The notes beneath the pieces were generated by a model. That model did not search any database. It worked only from the letters and a program-made list of their open reading frames with translations, and had not been told where the DNA came from. Of a stretch of 64,000 bases of DNA, positions 41,320 through 50,258 are shown piece by piece (position 1 is the stretch's first letter; each line of letters begins with the position of its first letter). Origin of the DNA: Tetzosporium hominis (GTDB lineage: Bacteria; Bacillota; Bacilli; Bacillales_A; Planococcaceae); the NCBI RefSeq assembly GCF_002265435.1, contig NZ_NOKQ01000204.1, positions 1 to 64,000 on the forward strand. The letters are read 5' to 3'. The translations under genes were made by a program, and so were the position numbers.

Positions 41320-43008
41320 TCATTCTATGAGAGATTTTTCGATTTGATACATCTCGTAAAAAGCAGCTCTATTTTCTATAAGTTGAGTGAATGAACCGAA
41401 TTCGACTAGTTTTCCGTGGTCCATTACAACAATGCCATCCATGTTCTCTAGCCCACTCAGTTTATGACTGACTAAAACTACTGTGCCGTCTTTTATGTGT
41501 TGTTGTAAGGCATATAGTAGCCGCTGTTCGATTGCGTAATCTAGGCTCGTGAACGGTTCGTCGAGTAACCATACAGGAACATCAAGTAAAAACAAACGAG
41601 CTAAAGCAAGTCGTTGTTTTTCTCCACCCGATAAATTATCGCCTCTTTCATAGACGATTGCATCCAGTTCACTAGTGAATTGCGCTTGTTCTAACGCGTG
41701 TAGTAATTCTTTGTCAGAAGCATTCGGCTTCGCAATCACTAGGTTGTCTCGAATCGTTCCATAGAAGAAATGGCTGCCTTGAAGTTGCACACCTAGTTGT
41801 TTCCATACGGTCTCTGGAATCAACTGCTTCGTTGTTTGAGTATTATAGAGCACCTCTCCAGATGACGGATACGCCATAGCAGCAAGCAACTGCAGAAGCG
41901 TTGATTTTCCTGAACCGCTTGCACCGACAATGGCCCACTTCTCTCCAGCAGGAATACGGAGTTTGATTGAATCAAGAGTAGGGCGGATGGTATCAGGGTA
42001 CTGGTAGGATACATCAGAAAGTTCTATAGCGTACTGAGCGGCAGGAATCAGTTCCTGATCCAAGACCGGGAGCGGCTGCTCCATTTGAGTCGTTAAACGA
42101 TCCAGTGCTTGGCGGCTTTCATGCAGATGACCTGGTAGCCCAGCTAAAGGCACTGCGGTTTCAAAGGATGTTAGCGCCACGAGAGTCAGCATAGCAAGAA
42201 ATAGACCATCCAACTGACCTGCAGACACCATATACGCTCCAATCCCCAACATGACCAAGGCCGTGAAGGAAGCAACCGTTGCATTTAAAGTTTGGCTCCA
42301 AAGCTGGGTCTTACCAACGGCTACTTGCTCATTAATATAAGAATGCTGAGCTTCCTCCAGCCGATTTTGTTGTTCTTCTAATTGATTGTGTAGCAGCAAG
42401 TCTCGGTAGCCATTCAAGTATTCAACGGATTCTGTGGCTAGGTGAGCCCGTTTTGATAGCACATTGTGCTTTTGTAGACTTCGAGCAGATGCTGCCGGCA
42501 CCACTACAGCGACGAGTATAAATCCGATGACTAGCGCTAGAGAGAGCCAAACAGAAAAGAATACCGTAAAGAATACTGTGGCTAGAAAAACCAGAGCTGT
42601 AACAAGCGGTGGGTAGAGCACTCGCAGGAAGAAGTTTTGCAACACTTCAACGTCACCCACAAACCGGGTTAATAAGTCACCGCTACGATACTTGGTGAAG
42701 ACTTGTGGTACCAAAGGATCGAGTCGCTCGAAAAAATACTGTCGGATTCGACTTAGAGCAGAAAACGTTACACGGTGAGAAATTAACCGTTCAAAATATT
42801 TACTGGACGATTTTACCGCTCCAAACAATTTTAAAAAAGCAGTCAAAATTAAAATTGTATAGAACGGTGGGGCAAGGGCTGCTTTTGAAATCATATACCC
42901 ACTTTGTGCAAACAGCGCAACGGCCGTCAATCCACTTACGGCTCCTAGTCCTACAGCTAGCAGCGCTTCTTTTCGTTCTTCAAGTATCAAATTAACGAGT
43001 AGTCTCAT
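41320..43008 (-). CDS. cydC: CydC, heterodimeric thiol/heme ABC exporter subunit
   Basis: A 562-residue half-transporter: six-helix membrane domain (about 1-310), then an ATPase domain with GASGSGKSTLL, NLSGGEKQRLALARL and VWLLDEPFTSLD. With CydD it exports reductant (cysteine/glutathione) needed for assembly of cytochrome bd; in Bacillus the set is cydABCD. cydAB are not in this window. ATG 43008 is 8 nt after AAGGAGG; the GTG three codons earlier is too close. Overlaps cydD by 17 nt. Confidence 0.88.
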   Translation of the reverse strand: MRLLVNLILEERKEALLAVGLGAVSGLTAVALFAQSGYMISKAALAPPFYTILILTAFLKLFGAVKSSSKYFERLISHRVTFSALSRIRQYFFERLDPLVPQVFTKYRSGDLLTRFVGDVEVLQNFFLRVLYPPLVTALVFLATVFFTVFFSVWLSLALVIGFILVAVVVPAASARSLQKHNVLSKRAHLATESVEYLNGYRDLLLHNQLEEQQNRLEEAQHSYINEQVAVGKTQLWSQTLNATVASFTALVMLGIGAYMVSAGQLDGLFLAMLTLVALTSFETAVPLAGLPGHLHESRQALDRLTTQMEQPLPVLDQELIPAAQYAIELSDVSYQYPDTIRPTLDSIKLRIPAGEKWAIVGASGSGKSTLLQLLAAMAYPSSGEVLYNTQTTKQLIPETVWKQLGVQLQGSHFFYGTIRDNLVIAKPNASDKELLHALEQAQFTSELDAIVYERGDNLSGGEKQRLALARLFLLDVPVWLLDEPFTSLDYAIEQRLLYALQQHIKDGTVVLVSHKLSGLENMDGIVVMDHGKLVEFGSFTQLIENRAAFYEMYQIEKSLIE

Positions 43009-44710
43009 TTCCGGCACCTCCTTGCATGAGTCCGGCGTAGTACGAGCTAGTTTCTAAAACGGTCGACGGTGTCCCAAAGGCTGTGACACGACCTCGTTCC
43101 AACACGACCAGTCGATTGGCTTTTTTAATGGTCGGTAAGCGGTGAGCGATTGTGACTACAGTCGCTTCTTTAGCTAACCGGTCAATCGACTCAGACAAAA
43201 TACGTTCGGTCTTTACATCTAAACCTACTGTTGGTTCATCAAAGAAGACGAGTGTAGGTTGTTTAACGAAACAACGTGCTAACGCAATACGCTGTTTTTC
43301 TCCTCCAGACAATCCCCGTCCACCTTCTCCAATAGAAGTTTCAAGTCCATTAGGTAAAGAAGAGACTAGTTGGTCGAGTCCGGCATCTTTAAGTGCTTGA
43401 TGCAGCGCTTCGTCTGAGGCATGGAAGCCCATTTGAATATTCTCGCGTATGGTTCCTGCAAACAGATAAGGGTGTTGCGAAATATAAGAGGTTTGAGACC
43501 ACCAGCTCGTTGCATCGATTTGGTCTCTAGAAAGACCATTGATCTGAATTATTCCGTCATCCTTTTCGAATGCACCAGCTAACAGGTTAAGCAAAGTCGT
43601 CTTTCCTTGTCCTGAAGGACCAATAATGACCAAGTGCTCCTTAGCGTGTACGGTCAAAGAATCGACAGACAGTAGGAATCGATCATCATAAGAAAATTGT
43701 AGATTGTTTATATCTAGACGAATTGGCCCTGTGATAGGGGTTGTTCCCCAACGGACCGGTTTTTCTGACTTTGTAAATTCGCGTTCGAGTTGCTCGGCTG
43801 CAGCCAGACTCCCTCGTCCTGTATGGAATGCTGCTCCTAGTTCTTTTAAGGAATTGTAATACTCCGGCGCCATAGCAAGTACGAAAAATGCAGGTGCAAA
43901 CGTTAGCGTCTCAAACACCAGCATCTTAAATCCGATTTCAAGAGCAAGCAATCCAATTCCTAATGTGATGATTAGTTCAATAAAGAAAGAAGAAGCAAAT
44001 GCGATCTTTAAGATAGAGAGTGTCGTCTTTTGAAAGCCATCATTGCTCTCTTTTAAAACGGCACTCTGTTCTTTACCTCTTCCAAACAGCTTTAGTGTTT
44101 GAAGCCCTTGTAAGATGTCTAAGAATTTACCAGAAAACAAGGACAGTTCGGCCAATTGGCGTTCTGATTTTTGCTGCGTCTTCACGCCGACTAAAATATA
44201 GGATAGTGGAATGAAAGGTGCTGTAATCAGCATGATCCACCCACTGGCTGGATTTACAATGAATACCGCAATCAGGATGGTAAAAGGAACGAGTATTGTC
44301 TTAATAACTTGAGGGACATATTCGCGAAAATACGGATCGACTTGGTCTACCCAATCAATCAAAGTGGTAATGCGTTCTCCGGTTTGCTGACTACCTGTTT
44401 GTTCAATAGGTTGCTTACTCCATTTCTCGAGAAGCTGTGTGCGCATCGATTGACGGACGCGCTTAGACAACCGGAGACCCACACGTGCGTTGCTGTAGTT
44501 CATAAGTGAACGAACTATTAAAAACCCTGCAAGCAGAGCTAAGTAGGGAACTACGGTATTAAAAGACTCCTGTTGAATGAAGACTCCGTCCACCGTCTGG
44601 ACTATAGCGTAGCTTTGCCCGATCATCGCAAAAGCTAAAATTAGGTTGATGGAAAAAAGAAAAATTAGGGTCGTTCGATATTGTAAGGCCCACGCCTGTA
44701 GCGTTTTCAT
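42992..44710 (-). CDS. cydD: CydD, partner subunit of the cydDC exporter
   Basis: A 572-residue ABC half-transporter with six membrane helices and an ATPase domain containing GPSGQGKTTLL, GLSGGEKQRIALAR and LVFFDEPTVGLD. First gene of the cydDC pair. The Gln in Walker A (GQGKT instead of GSGKT) is a small deviation. ATG at 44710 lies 8 nt after AGAGG. Because cydAB are absent here, the terminal oxidase genes must be elsewhere in the genome. Confidence 0.88.
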   Translation of the reverse strand: MKTLQAWALQYRTTLIFLFSINLILAFAMIGQSYAIVQTVDGVFIQQESFNTVVPYLALLAGFLIVRSLMNYSNARVGLRLSKRVRQSMRTQLLEKWSKQPIEQTGSQQTGERITTLIDWVDQVDPYFREYVPQVIKTILVPFTILIAVFIVNPASGWIMLITAPFIPLSYILVGVKTQQKSERQLAELSLFSGKFLDILQGLQTLKLFGRGKEQSAVLKESNDGFQKTTLSILKIAFASSFFIELIITLGIGLLALEIGFKMLVFETLTFAPAFFVLAMAPEYYNSLKELGAAFHTGRGSLAAAEQLEREFTKSEKPVRWGTTPITGPIRLDINNLQFSYDDRFLLSVDSLTVHAKEHLVIIGPSGQGKTTLLNLLAGAFEKDDGIIQINGLSRDQIDATSWWSQTSYISQHPYLFAGTIRENIQMGFHASDEALHQALKDAGLDQLVSSLPNGLETSIGEGGRGLSGGEKQRIALARCFVKQPTLVFFDEPTVGLDVKTERILSESIDRLAKEATVVTIAHRLPTIKKANRLVVLERGRVTAFGTPSTVLETSSYYAGLMQGGAGNETTR

Positions 44711-44810
44711 TGGCTTCACCTCTTGCCTTTATTATACGGGTTTTGAAGAGGACTATCGCATGAGAGGTCTTCGATTTGGAAAGGGATATGAGCGATTTGT
44801 GACAGCTTTA

Positions 44811-44848
44811 ACTAAAGAAAACTTCATGACGCATACGTGTCATGAAGT
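44811..44848 (-). terminator. Terminator of the MazG-like gene
   Basis: A perfect 10-bp stem ACTTCATGAC / GTCATGAAGT (44821-44830 and 44839-44848) with an 8-nt loop; on the minus strand it is followed by TTTTCTTT. Confidence 0.75.
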
Positions 44849-44855
44849 CTTTAGA

Positions 44856-45170
44856 TCAGGCATCTTTTGTAAGGTTTACAGCTGTACCATTTGTATAGCC
44901 ACCTTGATCTTCCTTTTTACGGCGCCGCACCATCTCCAACTCTTCATAGGTCATGTTGTGGGCAGGAAGGAGTGCATGTACTACTTCAATTAAATCAACA
45001 AGTTCCTCTACTGCTTCACGGTCTGATGCAGCGGTAGAATAGTTCTTTGCACCTTGAACAAGCTGTTGTTGAAGAGCTTCGCGGTAAGCACGGCCTTTCA
45101 CTTGATTAGTGGTGGACGCTGCTGCTAACTCCTTAGAGCGGTCACGTAATAGTTTAAATGTTGGGACCAT
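44856..45170 (-). CDS. Phosphoribosyl-ATP pyrophosphohydrolase/MazG-like protein, degenerate
   Basis: A 104-residue helical protein of the all-alpha NTP pyrophosphatase superfamily. KLLRDRS (about 6-12) resembles KLVRDKI of house-cleaning enzymes, and EELVDLIEVVHAL plus YEELEMVRRRKKEDQGGY keep the second metal-binding helix and C-terminus. The first metal helix (normally LxEE-x2-E) reads QLVQGAK, so the usual Glu ligands are missing and activity is doubtful. ATG 45170 is 8 nt after GAGGAG. A single gene with its own terminator. Confidence 0.6.
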   Translation of the reverse strand: MVPTFKLLRDRSKELAAASTTNQVKGRAYREALQQQLVQGAKNYSTAASDREAVEELVDLIEVVHALLPAHNMTYEELEMVRRRKKEDQGGYTNGTAVNLTKDA

Positions 45171-45285
45171 GAAATTCACTCCTCTATAGATATACACATC
45201 TTTACCCAAATGGCACGGAATTTAGACGTTCTTTCCAGAACGTGTTACAGTAAGGAAGACAAATCTAGGAAAAGCAGGTACACAT

Positions 45286-45666
45286 ATGATTGAAATTAAA
45301 TGGTCTCCTCTCGGAGAGGGAGAATTCAATAGAGGCGTTTTTGCCAAAGAAGCAATCAAAAAAGGCACTTTGCTACACCAAGCACCCGTGCTAGCCTATC
45401 CAAATGAAGAGCATCAGTACATTGAGAAGACACATCTTGCAGATTATGCTTTTGAATACGGGATTGGCCGTTCTGCCATCTTGCTAGGGTACGGAATGCT
45501 ATTCAACCATTCGTATACACCAAATGCCACATATGAAATCAATTTTGATAACCAGACGTTTGATTTCTTTGCGTATACAGATATTGCAGCTGGCGAGGAA
45601 ATCCTCATTAACTACAACGGCGATGTCGAAGATCAAGAGGAACTTTGGTTCAATAAAGAAGAATAA
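45286..45666 (+). CDS. Small SET-domain protein
   Basis: A 126-residue protein consisting of a SET fold: N-terminal GVFAKEAIKKGTLL, central NHSYTPNATYE (NHS motif that binds the cofactor) and C-terminal AGEEILINYNGD (substrate Tyr channel). Family members transfer methyl groups to lysine; bacterial copies are of unknown target. No pre-SET or post-SET zinc cysteines. Start with a preceding AGGAAAAGCAGG. Standalone, with a terminator. Confidence 0.82.
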   Translation: MIEIKWSPLGEGEFNRGVFAKEAIKKGTLLHQAPVLAYPNEEHQYIEKTHLADYAFEYGIGRSAILLGYGMLFNHSYTPNATYEINFDNQTFDFFAYTDIAAGEEILINYNGDVEDQEELWFNKEE

Positions 45667-45675
45667 CTATTGAAG

Positions 45676-45705
45676 GGACTGCTTGATTTTCAAGCAGTCC
45701 TTTTT
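45676..45705 (+). terminator. Terminator after the SET gene
   Basis: A perfect 10-bp stem GGACTGCTTG / CAAGCAGTCC with a 5-nt loop and T5. Confidence 0.88.
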
Positions 45706-45745
45706 ATGAGTAGTAGTAGATTTTTTGAGTTTTGAATTGCATAGG

Positions 45746-45789
45746 TTGACTTTTCGTTGCATACACAATAGTATACCCTTATGGGTATA
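45746..45789 (+). promoter_or_regulatory. SigA promoter with a CstR/CsoR-like palindrome
   Basis: -35 TTGACT (45746-45751), 17-nt spacer, -10 TAGTAT (45769-45774). The palindrome TATACCC-ttat-GGGTATA (45772-45789) overlaps the -10 and the start site. The ATACCC-N4-GGGTAT form matches the operator type of CsoR-family repressors, particularly CstR, which regulates persulfide-response genes including a TauE-type transporter in Staphylococcus. The gene that follows encodes a TSUP/TauE transporter. Confidence 0.7.
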
Positions 45790-45814
45790 TTTACTGTAGA
45801 AAGAAGGTAGTAAG

Positions 45815-46591
45815 ATGAGCTTTGATTTCATCGTTGTCATCTTTTTAATAGGCTTTGTAGGATCGTTTATTTCAGGAATGGTAGGTATTGGCGGCTCGAT
45901 TATCAAGTATCCGATGTTCCTCTATATTCCACCAATGCTTGGCTATATGGCATTTTCTGCTCACGAAGTATCGGGAATCAGTGCGATTCAAGTATTCTTT
46001 GCAACTATCGCAGGAGTGTGGGCATACCGGAAGAGCGGTTATTTGAATAAAACATTGATTACCTATATGGGTGGAGCTATTTTAATCGGTAGCTTTATCG
46101 GGGGTTACGGATCCACCTTAATCTCAGAGAGTGCGATTAATATCGTTTATGCGGTCTTGGCGACTCTAGCCATCATCATGATGTTTTTACCGAAAAAGAA
46201 TCTAGATGATCGGCCAATTGAAGAAGTGGTCTTCAATAAATGGCTAGCTGCTGGCCTTGCATTTGTTGTAGGTATTGCAGCAGGTATTGTAGGCGCAGCA
46301 GGAGCGTTCATCCTTGTTCCTATCATGCTCGTTGTACTTAAAATTCCGACTCGAATGACTATTGCTACATCGTTAGCGATTACATTCATTTCTTCAATCG
46401 GATCGACGATCGGTAAGATTGCTACGGATCAGATACTGTATGGTCCGGCTGCGGTCATGATCGTAGCAAGTATTTTAGCTGCGCCACTTGGAGCAAAAGT
46501 GGGTCAGAAAATGAATACGAAGTACCTACAGTGGATCTTAGCTGGATTGATTTTAGCAACAGCTATCAAAATCTGGTTGGATATTCTGTGA
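45815..46591 (+). CDS. TSUP (TauE/SafE) family sulfite/sulfur-compound transporter
   Basis: A 258-residue membrane protein with about eight helices and two internally similar halves ([14 protein letters not shown] near 24-37 and [15 protein letters not shown] near 155-169). Family members export sulfite or sulfur-containing acids. Promoter overlap with a CstR/CsoR-like palindrome suggests induction by sulfane sulfur or metal, but no such regulator is encoded nearby. GAAGGTAG precedes the ATG. Confidence 0.85.
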   Translation: MSFDFIVVIFLIGFVGSFISGMVGIGGSIIKYPMFLYIPPMLGYMAFSAHEVSGISAIQVFFATIAGVWAYRKSGYLNKTLITYMGGAILIGSFIGGYGSTLISESAINIVYAVLATLAIIMMFLPKKNLDDRPIEEVVFNKWLAAGLAFVVGIAAGIVGAAGAFILVPIMLVVLKIPTRMTIATSLAITFISSIGSTIGKIATDQILYGPAAVMIVASILAAPLGAKVGQKMNTKYLQWILAGLILATAIKIWLDIL

Positions 46592-46596
46592 CAATG

Positions 46597-46635
46597 CGCT
46601 ATTCTTTTCCTAAGTGGAAAAGAGTAGCGTTTTTT
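46597..46635 (+). terminator. Terminator after the TSUP gene
   Basis: A 14-bp stem CGCTATTCTTTTCC / GGAAAAGAGTAGCG (one G-U), 5-nt loop and T6. Confidence 0.9.
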
Positions 46636-46658
46636 ATTTTGGAAAGGAGAGGAACAGA

Positions 46659-47552
46659 ATGACAGCAACCAAGTCCCCTTTTGTGATGGGGTGTATGCGA
46701 ATTAATGAACTTTCCGACAAAGCAGTAGCAGAATGGATAGACCAGGCACTATCACTCGGAATTCATGCGTTTGACCACGCCGATATTTATGCAAAGGGCG
46801 AATGTGAATCCCAATTTGGTCGAGTGTTAGCTGAAACACCATCTTTACGCGAGCAAGTAGTCCTTCAAACTAAAGCTTCCATTCGTAGTGGATTCTATGA
46901 TAGCTCAAAAGAGCATCTTCTAAAATCCGTTGACGAAAGCTTGCGCCGTCTCCAGACCGACTATGTGGATGTTTTTATGCTACACAGACCGGACGCTTTG
47001 ATGGAAGTAGAAGAAGTGGCAGAAGTGTTTGATCACCTAGCGGGTTCCGGAAAAGTAAAAGCTTTTGGTGTCAGCAACTTTAATCGTTATCAACTCGAGT
47101 GGTTACAAGAAGCCGTACATCAGCCAATCATCTTAAATCAGCTTCAGTTCAGTCCAGCCCATGCTTCTTTATTGTCTACTGGAATCCAAGCAAACACAGA
47201 GTTTACTGGCTCTATCGACCGAGATGGGGGCGTACTGACCTACTGTCAACGGCATGACATTAGGGTTCAAGCGTGGTCCCCATTCCAATTTGGTTTTTTC
47301 GAAGGAGTCTATTTGGATCACCCACGGTATCCTGAATTGAATACCGTATTACAACAGTTAGCCGATCATTACGGCGTGACTAAAGCAGCTATTGTAGCTG
47401 CTTGGATTTTGCGTCATCCCTCGAAAATGGAAGTTGTAGTGGGCTCCACAAAGTCGCAACGAGTAGCGGACATTGCAGCAGGAGCTGACATCACCCTCTC
47501 CCGCAAAGATTGGTATGCCATCTATCAAGCAGCAGGCAATCGCCTTCCATAA
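46659..47552 (+). CDS. Aldo/keto reductase (YdhF-like)
   Basis: A 297-residue NADPH-dependent TIM-barrel oxidoreductase. The catalytic tetrad is visible as Asp and Tyr in FDHADIYAKGE, Lys in LQTKASI and His in FMLHRPD. C-terminal VVGSTKSQR binds the NADP phosphate. Similar to E. coli YdhF. ATG 46659 follows AAAGGAGAGG; the longer frame would begin inside the preceding terminator. Substrate unknown. Confidence 0.87.
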   Translation: MTATKSPFVMGCMRINELSDKAVAEWIDQALSLGIHAFDHADIYAKGECESQFGRVLAETPSLREQVVLQTKASIRSGFYDSSKEHLLKSVDESLRRLQTDYVDVFMLHRPDALMEVEEVAEVFDHLAGSGKVKAFGVSNFNRYQLEWLQEAVHQPIILNQLQFSPAHASLLSTGIQANTEFTGSIDRDGGVLTYCQRHDIRVQAWSPFQFGFFEGVYLDHPRYPELNTVLQQLADHYGVTKAAIVAAWILRHPSKMEVVVGSTKSQRVADIAAGADITLSRKDWYAIYQAAGNRLP

Positions 47553-47557
47553 AAATA

Positions 47558-47590
47558 GCGTTCCTCCAAATTCATGGGGGAACGCTTTTT
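47558..47590. terminator. Bidirectional terminator
   Basis: A 10-bp stem GCGTTCCTCC / GGGGGAACGC with an 8-nt loop and T5, between convergent genes and next to the stop of the GGDEF gene at 47592. Confidence 0.82.
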
Positions 47591-47591
47591 G

Positions 47592-49718
47592 TTATTCACT
47601 TCCAAATGTTACGACTTGGTTTCGTCCCGCTTCTTTTCCGATATAAAGTGCCTTATCAGCTCGTTCTATCAACTCATCCACATGCCAATCTTTTGCAGAA
47701 TACGTCGCGACCCCAATCGTCGCTGTGACATGAACAGGGATTGTATTGTAGGAGACTTCTAGCTCATCAATGGAAAGGCGAAGTCTCTCTCCGATTAGAC
47801 GGGCACCCTCTAAAGTCGTGTCTCCTAGAAGCATGAGAAATTCTTCTCCTCCCCATCGAGCAATGGCATCAGAAGAACGAACAAACTTTTGGAAATGTTC
47901 ACTGAGTGCTTGTAAGACAAAGTCACCACAACTATGTCCGTATGAATCATTGATTTCTTTAAAATGATCTAGGTCAATGACTAAAATTGAGAAAGAATTC
48001 TTTGATTTGTGATACGACTCCATCGATTGAGCCAATAGCAACTTCATGTGACGCATATTATAAAGGCCCGTTAACGGATCTGTCTTAGCAAGTTGCTCGA
48101 GCTTCCGAGTTTGAAGTTGGAGTTGCTCCGATTTTAAAATGTTGCTCATGGCAATAGATATATATAGTGCGAGCAGGCGGAGCATCTCCAGTTGTCGTTC
48201 ACTAAAAGCATTCGCTTCATAGCTTTGAACCGTCATGGCTCCAATAATTTCATCATTCATGCTAAGAGGTAAGAAGTGCAACGATTTAGGATTGGCATCA
48301 GGATACCCGGATTCACGAGGTGTGTAATCTTGGTCCACGATGGCTTTCGTGATATGAATTTCTTCATGGTCTCGTATACAACGAACTGAGAGACTGGCAG
48401 GATCATGAATACTTTTATTTTCAAGTTGGAGCAGTGTTCCCTGTTCTACGAAAGCGCGATACTCGACTTCTTCTTTTTCTTTGTTGTATAGACATAAACC
48501 AAAGACATGAGCGTCCATAAGGCGGTTTAAATCTAAATAAACCGAATACATCACTTCCGCATTTTCTTGATTAGCTATGATTCGTCTGCCAATCTCACTG
48601 ACAGTCTTTAAATCCTGATAGGAATCTTCTAGAACTTGGGCACGAATGGAAGCTTCCTCCGATTCCTGCTTCAATTTTAAACGCTCGATTTCTGCATCCT
48701 TTTGTAGCTGTTCTACATGAGCTTGAGTGAGGTGTCGAGAGATTTGATCTTGTACTTCTTTAGTCCGAATTTGCTCAGTGATATCGTTAAACCGCAGTAA
48801 ATAGTTGAAAGCTTCTTTAAAATAGTGAATTTCAGAATAAGCATCTGAAATCTTTTTCAGAATTTCCTGCTGTAAAAGAGTTGCCCCTAGTTCATCAGCA
48901 ATATCCAGAGCATCTTGATAATAGTTTATGGCGACGGAGAATTTCTTTTGCTCTGCAGACAGACCACCTAAATCAATTAGGATGGTGGCTTCTGCGTAAC
49001 GTGCTTCTTGCTGTTTATAAATATCTAAGGCTACTATAAACGAATTATAAGCTTCTTCATATTCACGCTTAGCTTTAGAAATCAATCCAAAAATACTATG
49101 GCAATGGGCAAGGGAATTCCGATCATCTTTTTGGTTCTTTAAAAGTTCAAAAGCTTGCTGATTGTAAGATTCTGCTTTTTCGACATTACCAAACAACAAG
49201 TACAAGTCCGCAATGTTTGAGAGTAGAAGCGGAATGATATCGTGGTGTTGCTCTTTAGCAACTACGAGTGCTTCTTTTAACTGCTGGTGTGCTTGTTCAT
49301 ACTCACCAAGTTCATAATAAATAAACCCCAGATTGTTTAGATAATGGGGGTCGATAGGTAAATGATGCTGCTTCATTAGAGCTAGGCCTTCTTCAAAGGC
49401 ATCACTTGATTTCTTTAAATCTCCCAAACTCGAATAAACGTAGCCGATCACTCGATTTGCATTTACATGCCACTCGATTACTTCATGCTGTTTGACCACT
49501 TCAAAAGCTTGTTTTGCGAGATTTAAAGCCTCTACATTTTTGCCTTCATGGGCATAGCAATAAGCAAGCGTGATTTCCGCTTGCGCTTTTAAAAGGGCTG
49601 GTACTTCTTCACCAAAAGAATTGAGAATTTGGTGAACGAGACGAGCTGCTTTTTTGGTATCTGAGTGAACAAGGGACCACGCATCTAAAATCTGTGCGTG
49701 TGAATGAACAGGTGACAT
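47592..49718 (-). CDS. TPR-GAF-GGDEF diguanylate cyclase
   Basis: A 708-residue protein with an N-terminal TPR array (about 1-310; repeats such as YYELGEYEQAHQQLKEALVVA), a coiled-coil linker rich in Glu/Lys, a GAF domain (about 370-520) and a GGDEF domain (about 545-705). The active motif is GGEEF (about 622-626), with RSSD as the inhibitory site and IDLDHFKEINDSYGH as the metal segment. The sensor combination differs from the PAS-GGDEF paralogues. ATG at 49718 lacks a strong AGGAGG; GTGACATAA-type sequence surrounds it. Confidence 0.87.
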   Translation of the reverse strand: MSPVHSHAQILDAWSLVHSDTKKAARLVHQILNSFGEEVPALLKAQAEITLAYCYAHEGKNVEALNLAKQAFEVVKQHEVIEWHVNANRVIGYVYSSLGDLKKSSDAFEEGLALMKQHHLPIDPHYLNNLGFIYYELGEYEQAHQQLKEALVVAKEQHHDIIPLLLSNIADLYLLFGNVEKAESYNQQAFELLKNQKDDRNSLAHCHSIFGLISKAKREYEEAYNSFIVALDIYKQQEARYAEATILIDLGGLSAEQKKFSVAINYYQDALDIADELGATLLQQEILKKISDAYSEIHYFKEAFNYLLRFNDITEQIRTKEVQDQISRHLTQAHVEQLQKDAEIERLKLKQESEEASIRAQVLEDSYQDLKTVSEIGRRIIANQENAEVMYSVYLDLNRLMDAHVFGLCLYNKEKEEVEYRAFVEQGTLLQLENKSIHDPASLSVRCIRDHEEIHITKAIVDQDYTPRESGYPDANPKSLHFLPLSMNDEIIGAMTVQSYEANAFSERQLEMLRLLALYISIAMSNILKSEQLQLQTRKLEQLAKTDPLTGLYNMRHMKLLLAQSMESYHKSKNSFSILVIDLDHFKEINDSYGHSCGDFVLQALSEHFQKFVRSSDAIARWGGEEFLMLLGDTTLEGARLIGERLRLSIDELEVSYNTIPVHVTATIGVATYSAKDWHVDELIERADKALYIGKEAGRNQVVTFGSE

Positions 49719-49984
49719 AAGTATTCACATCCATACTAGTTAAACTATTTAGAATAGTATACCATTTCGGTAATTTGAAAACTATAGATTGGAAAATTAA
49801 TTCCTGCTTCTACGAGACAGCTATTCTTATAGAACTTATCGGATAACTTATTAGGAGAGTTAATGTCATTTATCAGTTTTCCTAAAAAGTATTTCGAAAT
49901 GAAAAATAAATTTCTTTTATATATGATGAATCTGTTTCAAGGAATCGTGCCAAAGGTAGGTAGTAAGTACTTAGTTTTAGAACG
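49719..49984. other. AT-rich intergenic region between divergent genes
   Basis: About 266 bases with no coding character. It must hold promoters for the leftward TPR-GAF-GGDEF gene and the rightward small gene. No palindrome or riboswitch motif stands out. Confidence 0.4.
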
Positions 49985-50248
49985 GTGGTTAGTGTGGTGG
50001 AGATGAAAAGTGAGGAAAATGAATTTACTATCTATAAAAATCGTCACTTACTAGATGAAATCTATGAAAAGTATTCCAGAACCATATGGAACATCTTATG
50101 CAGGCGACCTTTTACAGATGAGATGAAAGAGAAAATTATGGTGGAAACATTTCAACAGTTGTGGATTCAATCAAAAGGAATCAAGCTCACGGGACTTCTT
50201 GTAGTAAGCATTTTAAAAGAGCGTATCTTGTTCTTTGAACAAAGATAG
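49985..50248 (+). CDS. Small sigma-70 region-2-like protein without region 4
   Basis: An 81-87-residue protein. The segment LLDEIYEKYSRTIWNIL, followed by EKIMVETFQQLW, matches the core-binding and -10-recognition helices of sigma-70 region 2, but the protein ends after about 85 residues and has no helix-turn-helix for the -35 element. The start is unclear: GTG 49985, 49994 or 49997, or ATG 50003 directly after GGTGGAG. An intrinsic terminator overlaps its last codons, so this is a complete unit rather than a visibly truncated longer gene. It could be a decoy or a split sigma subunit needing a partner. Function unknown. Confidence 0.5.
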   Translation: MVSVVEMKSEENEFTIYKNRHLLDEIYEKYSRTIWNILCRRPFTDEMKEKIMVETFQQLWIQSKGIKLTGLLVVSILKERILFFEQR

Positions 50249-50258
50249 CTCTTTTTTT
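50216..50258. terminator. Terminator overlapping the end of the small sigma-like gene
   Basis: AAGAGC...TTGTTC / GAACAA...GCTCTT stem with one bulge, a short loop and a T7 run on the plus side. Confidence 0.75.

Noticed and set aside
44646-44993. A 115-codon plus-strand frame between cydD and the MazG-like gene
   Set aside because: Composition is not protein-like, it runs antisense through both genes, and it crosses the terminator hairpin.
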